Positions 6,759-9,628 of a stretch of DNA of 9,628 nt are shown here, one piece after another. Source of the stretch: Fischerella sp. (GTDB lineage: Bacteria; Cyanobacteriota; Cyanobacteriia; Cyanobacteriales; Nostocaceae); assembly GCA_026419705.1 (NCBI GenBank), contig JANZYY010000017.1, positions 1 to 9,628 of the forward strand. The letters run 5' to 3'. The notes beneath the pieces were generated by a model that did not search any database, was not told where the DNA came from, and saw nothing but the letters and a program-made list of their open reading frames with translations. The first letter of the stretch is position 1. Every line of letters begins with the position of its first letter. Position numbers and translations under genes: made by a program.

Positions 6759-7814
6759 ATGGCTAGGATGCGGGCGCTATTATCTGGGTATTACGGTCAA
6801 GGAAATGGTGGCGATGAAGCTTTGTTGGCAACGCTACTACAAATGTTACCACCTGAGGTTACACCTGTGGTTCTTTCTGGTAATCTAGAAGAAACCCAGA
6901 GACGTTATGGTGTGGAAACCTACGAACGCATGGCTTTTTTCCCGATCGTACAAGCTTTGCGTTCTTGTGATGCTCTGATCTGGGGCGGTGGTAGTTTAAT
7001 CCAAGATGCTACCAGTGCCATTAGCCCATTTTATTATGGGGGCTTGATGACATTAGCCCAAAAAATGGGATTGAAAACTGTTGCTTGGGCGCAGGGAATA
7101 GGTCCTTTGCGGCGTTCAGCGACTCGTTGGTTAGCACGACAAACTTTTGCAGGTTGCACAAAAGTCAGTGTACGCGATCGCACTTCTGCAAGTTTACTTT
7201 CAGATTGGCGAATTCCCCATCTGTTGGCACCCGATCCGGTTTGGGCGTTAGAATCTAAACCAGTACCTGGGCTTTGGGATTTACCTGCACCGAGGGTAGC
7301 GCTAACATTGCGATCGCATCCCCAATTGACAGCCACTCGTCTGAGTAATTTAACTCGTGCACTAGTAGATTTTCAAAAGGCGACGCAAACTTTTATTATC
7401 CTCTTGCCATTTCAGCAACGCCAAGATTTGAGTATAGCCCAAGCAATTCAACCAGCGTTGAAAGATGTGAGCAAAATTCTATCTCTGGAAGAACCCCAAC
7501 TTTTAAAAGGTGTATTCCGCGGTATTGAAATGACCATTGGTATGCGCCTGCACAGTTTGATTATGGCAGCAAGTGAAGGGTGTCGCTGTTTTGCTCTCAG
7601 TTACGATCCCAAGGTGAATAGGTTGATGGAAGATTTGGATATGCCAGGATGGGATTTGGCGAATTTGCCAGATGATGCCAATGTTATTAGTAAAGCGTGG
7701 ATTGAGCATTATGCTAATGGCGAGCCACTTTCATCAGAAAAAATTCAGTTTTTCGTGGATCGGGCGCTGATACATCGTCAGGTGTTGCACCAAGTGCTGG
7801 GTGAAAATAGATAG
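6759..7814 (+). CDS. csaB: Polysaccharide pyruvyl transferase, CsaB-like
   Basis: This 351-residue protein belongs to the polysaccharide pyruvyl transferase family, whose members transfer pyruvate from phosphoenolpyruvate as a ketal onto cell-wall or exopolysaccharide sugars. CsaB in Bacillus pyruvylates the wall polymer that anchors SLH-domain S-layer proteins. Many cyanobacterial outer-membrane and envelope proteins carry SLH domains, so a similar envelope role is a reasonable inference. Visible motifs are the N-terminal glycine-rich loop GYYGQGNGGDEALL (10-23), WGGGSLIQD (75-83), WAQGIGPL (110-117), VRDRTSASLL (138-147), GMRLHSL (261-267) with the family's conserved His, and SYDPKV (281-286). 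Length is normal for the family. The start is ATG at 6759; a second ATG three codons on (6768) would also place the glycine-rich loop correctly, and neither has a strong Shine-Dalgarno. It seems to stand alone, 155 bases from the divergent tRNA. The family call is firm; the exact acceptor polymer is unknown. Confidence 0.88.
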   Translation: MARMRALLSGYYGQGNGGDEALLATLLQMLPPEVTPVVLSGNLEETQRRYGVETYERMAFFPIVQALRSCDALIWGGGSLIQDATSAISPFYYGGLMTLAQKMGLKTVAWAQGIGPLRRSATRWLARQTFAGCTKVSVRDRTSASLLSDWRIPHLLAPDPVWALESKPVPGLWDLPAPRVALTLRSHPQLTATRLSNLTRALVDFQKATQTFIILLPFQQRQDLSIAQAIQPALKDVSKILSLEEPQLLKGVFRGIEMTIGMRLHSLIMAASEGCRCFALSYDPKVNRLMEDLDMPGWDLANLPDDANVISKAWIEHYANGEPLSSEKIQFFVDRALIHRQVLHQVLGENR

Positions 7815-7857
7815 TTTTTAGGCACGAATATTACTTTTTCTTGCAATCGAGTAAAGG

Positions 7858-7886
7858 TTGTGAACGAAAATGATTATGATTATACG
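7858..7886 (+). promoter_or_regulatory. Likely promoter of the 129-aa gene with Fur/Zur-like box
   Basis: TTGTGA (7858-7863) and TATACG (7881-7886) are spaced by 17 bases; each matches the consensus at four of six positions. TGATTATGATTATAC (7871-7885) matches the Fur/Zur-type 7-1-7 palindrome TGATAATGATTATCA at 12 of 15 positions and overlaps the -10. That is the arrangement of a repressor site. The AT-rich background raises the chance of a coincidental match. Confidence 0.35.
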
Positions 7887-7933
7887 TAGAAATTTGGTCA
7901 CTTTCGACCCACAACATCAGCAAGGAAAGTAAT

Positions 7934-8323
7934 ATGTCACTGAATGTGAGCGCGCATCTCATTGACCAAGCGAAAGCAGGTAAAGTTAACGAAGCAGAAT
8001 TTGTTGACACAATTAGAGAATCATTACCTTATGCTTGGGGAATTGTAGAAAGCCTTGCAGAGCGTCTAGCAAGAGGAGAAGAATGGGCTAATCATTGCGT
8101 TGCACCGCCAACAGAAAAACACAGAGCGCAACTATTACGTATGATGGGTGGAGATGCAATTCGCAAAGCAGTTGAGCGTTACTTTGGAATCAAATTGGCA
8201 TTTCAAAATTGCCATCATGTCGCTGCTTTTCGCCCAGAAAACCTAGACTCTCCCGCCTACCTCAATTTTATTTCCATTGAAAGCCAAATTCTCAACCAAA
8301 CACCCGAATTAGTGGACTGTTAA
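7934..8323 (+). CDS. Conserved small protein resembling the SCO5389 family
   Basis: This is a 129-residue soluble protein of unknown function. From memory it strongly resembles the SCO5389 family described from Streptomyces. It shares an N-terminus like MSLNVS..L, a segment AEFVDTIRESLPYAW (21-35), a central run of the QLLRxxxxDAIRxxxxRxFGxKLAFQNCHxVAxF type (here 66-99), and a C-terminal LNQTPEL.DC (about 120-129). Length matches the family as I recall it. Cys93-His94-His95 and Cys129 are possible metal or redox residues, but nothing proves this. There is no signal peptide or membrane segment. The ATG is preceded by a good AAGGAAAG (7922-7929). It is a single gene with its own promoter candidate carrying a Fur/Zur-like box and a hairpin after the stop. 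Its relation to an actinobacterial family suggests an old family or transfer between phyla. The gene call is firm; the family name rests on recall. Confidence 0.85.
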   Translation: MSLNVSAHLIDQAKAGKVNEAEFVDTIRESLPYAWGIVESLAERLARGEEWANHCVAPPTEKHRAQLLRMMGGDAIRKAVERYFGIKLAFQNCHHVAAFRPENLDSPAYLNFISIESQILNQTPELVDC

Positions 8324-8371
8324 TCTGTTTTCAATCAGAAGATGAATAAGTGCGATCGCCGGATCGCCGCC

Positions 8372-8397
8372 GAGGGACGTAAATATTTGCGTCTCTC
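8372..8397. repeat. Palindromic GTAGAGACG-type hairpin
   Basis: This is a near-perfect palindrome: GAGGGACGTAAA pairs with TTTGCGTCTCTC through twelve pairs including two wobbles, closing on a minimal loop. The right arm continues to ...CTCTCTAC. It resembles dispersed GTAGAGACG...CGTCTCTAC palindromes common in Nostoc-type genomes, with a worn left arm. It lies 48 bases past the stop of the 129-aa gene and could act as an RNA 3' stabiliser or weak terminator, but no T-run follows. Confidence 0.55.
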
Positions 8398-8474
8398 TAC
8401 ATTAATTGTTGTTTATACTAAATTACGTTTAAAAACATTACAAAATATATAGCAGCATTTCACGTAAATCACGG

Positions 8475-8537
8475 GGCGTTACATATTTACAGGATGAATT
8501 GATCATCTATTACAAATAGAAAATCCAATTCTCAGTG
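8475..8537. repeat. 63-nt dispersed repeat, copy B
   Basis: This is the counterpart of 6295-6357 in the same orientation, 49 of 63 positions identical by hand alignment with no gaps. The flanks differ, so the ends are fairly sharp. It lies in the leader or spacer upstream of the phenylalanine-rich protein gene, as copy A lies upstream of usp, though in the opposite orientation relative to the gene. Confidence 0.7.
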
Positions 8538-8566
8538 ATTCATTCTTGTTCATCCCTATTTGGTGC

Positions 8567-8632
8567 AACACCAATGCGGCACACGCGTCTCTAATATCTG
8601 CATTGGTATGAGAGTTTTTGTGAAATGGTGTT
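8567..8632 (+). promoter_or_regulatory. Alternative hairpins in the leader of the next gene
   Basis: ACCAATGC (8570-8577) pairs perfectly with GCATTGGT (8600-8607), which is followed by ATGAGAGTTTTTG. AACACCA (8567-8573) pairs perfectly with TGGTGTT (8626-8632). The two stems share 8570-8573 and so exclude each other, an attenuator-like geometry. Whether this region is transcribed is not shown. Confidence 0.25.
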
Positions 8633-8690
8633 ACACATCCTCAAGGCAGTAAGTCAAAATAATAATCAGCCGCGATCAGGAGACGCTGCC

Positions 8691-9008
8691 ATGTTTAGTG
8701 TAATTCAAATTATTCGGAACTCGTTTATTCGCCTGGAAGGGTTTTTATATCAGCTATTTGGTTTTCTCAAAAGCCTGTTTTCTCAGATATTTGGTTTTCT
8801 AGCTAGGATATTTGGGTTCTCTAAGTCTGAATATTTTTTAGAAACCAATGAGGCAACAAGCATAAAACCATCTAATATACAGCAACCAGCGAAAGTAGAG
8901 CCAAAGGCTACTCCAGAAGCCTCTACAACTACTACAACTCTTCGTCGTCGTCCCGATCCTAAGATGGATTACTTTCGTAAAATGGCTCAAGAACTGAATA
9001 AAAAGTAG
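8691..9008 (+). CDS. Phe-rich small membrane-associated protein
   Basis: This is a 105-residue protein. The N-terminal half (about 12-45) is very hydrophobic and built on FGF units: FGFL at 23-26 and 34-37 (11-residue period) and FGF at 41-43. This suggests a membrane-lying or re-entrant anchor rather than a classic single helix. A Pro/Thr-rich linker follows (about 58-84, including a run of six threonine-serine positions). The tail is basic: RRRPDPKMDYFRKMAQELNKK-type, residues 85-105. I chose the ATG at 8691 because AGGAGA (8678-8683) sits seven bases upstream. An in-frame ATG at 8625 would add 22 residues but lacks such a site and falls in leader hairpins. I recall short cyanobacterial proteins with the same layout; some carry a database label of threonine dehydratase, which nothing here supports. 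The function is unknown. Confidence 0.85.
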   Translation: MFSVIQIIRNSFIRLEGFLYQLFGFLKSLFSQIFGFLARIFGFSKSEYFLETNEATSIKPSNIQQPAKVEPKATPEASTTTTTLRRRPDPKMDYFRKMAQELNKK

Positions 9009-9020
9009 GTTTAATTCAAA

Positions 9021-9143
9021 TTAGAAGCATGGCTTTTGTTTGGTAAGGCGATCGCCATCTGGATCTTGCTCGGTAACACCCAAGTAGAAACGGACATTTC
9101 CCTTCAAAGCTTGGGTGTTGTTTTTTTGGGATTGCATCCACAT
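9021..9143 (-). CDS. Candidate 40-aa minus-strand ORF
   Basis: The reverse strand opens with MWMQSQKNN, reads through GNVRFYLGVTEQDPDGDRLT and stops at TAA. The composition is very protein-like for a spacer: a hydrophobic strand VRFYLGV followed by the acidic turn EQDPDGD, and the HIP1 site falls in frame as Asp-Arg. Against it, no Shine-Dalgarno precedes either ATG (9143 or 9137), I do not recognise the family, and the same DNA forms a good plus-strand terminator. It could be a real short gene, the 3' remnant of a longer one (the frame stays open upstream to a TAG near 9225), or chance. Confidence 0.3.
   Translation of the reverse strand: MWMQSQKNNTQALKGNVRFYLGVTEQDPDGDRLTKQKPCF
9075..9127 (+). 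terminator. Rho-independent terminator after the Phe-rich gene
   Basis: A perfect 10-bp stem, AACACCCAAG (9075-9084) with CTTGGGTGTT (9110-9119), has a 25-base loop and is followed by G and seven T (9121-9127). It lies 66 bases beyond the stop at 9008, so it most likely ends that transcript. The loop is longer than usual. Confidence 0.75.
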
Positions 9144-9195
9144 GCTAACGACCAGACACTTCGAACAGCGCCTCTGTGGAATACAGATGGAATTG

Positions 9196-9214
9196 TTAAT
9201 TGGTAATGGGTAAT
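9196..9214. repeat. GGTAAT-type short tandem repeat
   Basis: TTAATTGGTAATGGGTAAT consists of heptamer-like units (AATTGGT, AATGGGT, AAT). The same units form the repeat found inside the kinase gene at 658-716. It is a typical heterocystous-cyanobacterial intergenic repeat. Confidence 0.65.
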
Positions 9215-9331
9215 AAAGCTATCAGTTACTAAGTGGTATGTCTGTGTATGCTTGATTACTGCTTTGGGATTTTTTCAGCACAATAGAATATAGAAGGCTA
9301 TTTCAAAAACCTCTGTAGGGCGTAGCGTAGC

Positions 9332-9351
9332 CGCTCTCGCAAGCGAGGGCG
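9332..9351. repeat. GC-rich hairpin repeat
   Basis: CGCTCTCGC (9332-9340) and GCGAGGGCG (9343-9351) pair along nine positions with one T-G wobble. They follow the phrase GGGCGTAGCGTAGC (9318-9331). GC content is far above the surroundings. A related phrase, AGGGCGCAGCGACTTCC, occurs at about 5155-5171. This is a REP-like dispersed element of the kind common in these genomes. Confidence 0.55.
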
Positions 9352-9423
9352 CAAGATCTTAGGTCAGGGAGATTGGTTTCCAAAGAATAAGTCCACAACA
9401 GAAGCAAATTTTTCTTTTACACG

Positions 9424-9447
9424 CTCCAGACATTTGTCTGCTGGAGG
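9424..9447 (+). promoter_or_regulatory. Hairpin overlapping the ribosome binding site
   Basis: CTCCAG (9424-9429) pairs perfectly with CTGGAG (9441-9446). The right arm contains most of the Shine-Dalgarno GGAGG (9443-9447), eight bases before the ATG at 9456. An alternative inner pairing, AGACA/TGTCT, would leave the site free. It is a possible translational control element. Confidence 0.35.
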
Positions 9448-9455
9448 CTGAACTA

Positions 9456-9628
9456 ATGAAATTTAATTTACTAAAATCAAAACGTACTTTTTGGGTTAGT
9501 TTATTTGGAGCTATCGTATTTCTGTTTCCTTTTCCCAGTTTGGGCTTGACTGTGCAAGAAGTTCCTAATCCTCGGCAAAACAATGGCGGTTGGGTAACTG
9601 ATATGGCGGGAATTCTTGCAGATAAGAC
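9456..9628 (+). CDS. Exported TPM-domain protein, N-terminal part
   Basis: The first 57 codons of a gene run off the window end. ATG at 9456 follows a strong GGAGG. The N-terminus has a basic region (K2, K7, K9, R10), a hydrophobic core (about 12-31) and then LTVQEVPNPRQNNGGWVTDMAGILADK. That last part matches the start of TPM-domain proteins (family named after TLP18.3, Psb32 and MOLO-1), in which VPxPR and a GGWVxDxAxIL segment open the mature domain. Relatives act in or across the membrane; plant TLP18.3 and cyanobacterial Psb32 help photosystem II repair. This copy has the VPNPR..NGGWV opening, which in my recollection belongs to the YgcG-like rather than the Psb32 branch, so I do not give it a gene name. 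Whether residues 11-31 are cleaved or form an anchor is not decidable here. Translation may be affected by the hairpin over its ribosome binding site. Confidence 0.8.
   Translation, partial: MKFNLLKSKRTFWVSLFGAIVFLFPFPSLGLTVQEVPNPRQNNGGWVTDMAGILADK

Larger units (their letters stand above)
8324..8690. other. Spacer with repeats and leader hairpins
   Basis: No gene is seen. In order it holds a tandem GATCGCCG pair (8354-8361, 8362-8369) overlapping a HIP1 site, the hairpin 8372-8397, an AT-rich stretch, copy B of the 63-base repeat (8475-8537), and mutually exclusive inverted repeats at 8567-8632 ahead of the next gene. The -10-like hexamer TATACT at 8414-8419 has no matching -35. Confidence 0.6.
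9009..9455. other. Repeat-rich spacer before the TPM-domain gene
   Basis: In order this spacer holds a HIP1 site (9048-9055), a rho-independent terminator (9075-9127) and a GGTAAT-type heptamer repeat (9196-9214). A GC-rich hairpin repeat follows (9332-9351), then the hairpin covering the next ribosome binding site. A minus-strand open frame of 40 codons spans the terminator region (separate entry). I see no clear promoter for the downstream gene; AATAGAATATAG around 9281-9294 is only -10-like. Confidence 0.6.

Noticed and set aside
7034..7336. 100-codon minus-strand ORF
   Set aside because: A shadow of the csaB-like coding frame; the sense strand carries clear family motifs.
8340..8370. Tandem GATCGCCG units as a possible CRISPR or origin iteron
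   Set aside because: Only two 8-base units overlapping a HIP1 site; no spacer pattern and no further copies.

Overview
The window looks like chromosomal DNA from a filamentous, probably heterocyst-forming (Nostocales-type) cyanobacterium. Three things support this. There are twelve exact copies of the HIP1 octamer GCGATCGC in 9.6 kb. Short repeats typical of these genomes occur, including GGTAAT(T/G)-type tandem repeats and GTAGAGACG-type palindromes. The gene content also fits: a giant multi-PAS hybrid-free histidine kinase, tandem UspA, a CsaB-type pyruvyl transferase, and short cyanobacterial proteins. Base composition is moderate to AT-rich, and intergenic spaces are long and full of repeats and hairpins.

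Layout. 1-402 holds no convincing gene, but it has four consecutive hairpins (104-249) and an AT-rich spacer. 403-4653 (minus) is a 1416-residue orphan sensor kinase with six PAS domains, two GAF domains, HisKA and HATPase. It carries an in-frame intergenic-type repeat inside its ATP-binding domain. 4654-5328 is a repeat-rich spacer with one doubtful small ORF. 5329-6210 (minus) is a two-domain universal stress protein. 6211-6531 is a spacer with one copy of a 63-nt dispersed repeat and a perfect HIP1 palindrome. 6532-6604 (minus) is tRNA-Ala(GGC). 6759-7814 (plus) is a CsaB-like polysaccharide pyruvyl transferase. 7934-8323 (plus) is a 129-aa conserved protein resembling the SCO5389 family known from actinobacteria, with a Fur/Zur-like box over its likely -10. 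8324-8690 is a spacer with the second copy of the 63-nt repeat and several hairpins. 8691-9008 (plus) is a small phenylalanine-rich, probably membrane-associated protein, followed by a rho-independent terminator. 9009-9455 is a repeat spacer with a possible minus-strand small ORF. 9456 to the window end (plus) is the start of an exported TPM-domain protein.

The genes do not form one operon or an evident multi-gene system. They read as independent transcription units (sensing, stress, envelope polysaccharide, translation) separated by repeat-laden spacers. I found no CRISPR array, transposase, toxin-antitoxin pair, phage gene or defence cassette. The most interesting signals are small: a repeat domesticated inside a kinase domain, a possible metal-responsive operator, a helix-forming block at the left end, a possible RBS-masking hairpin, and two candidate unannotated small ORFs.
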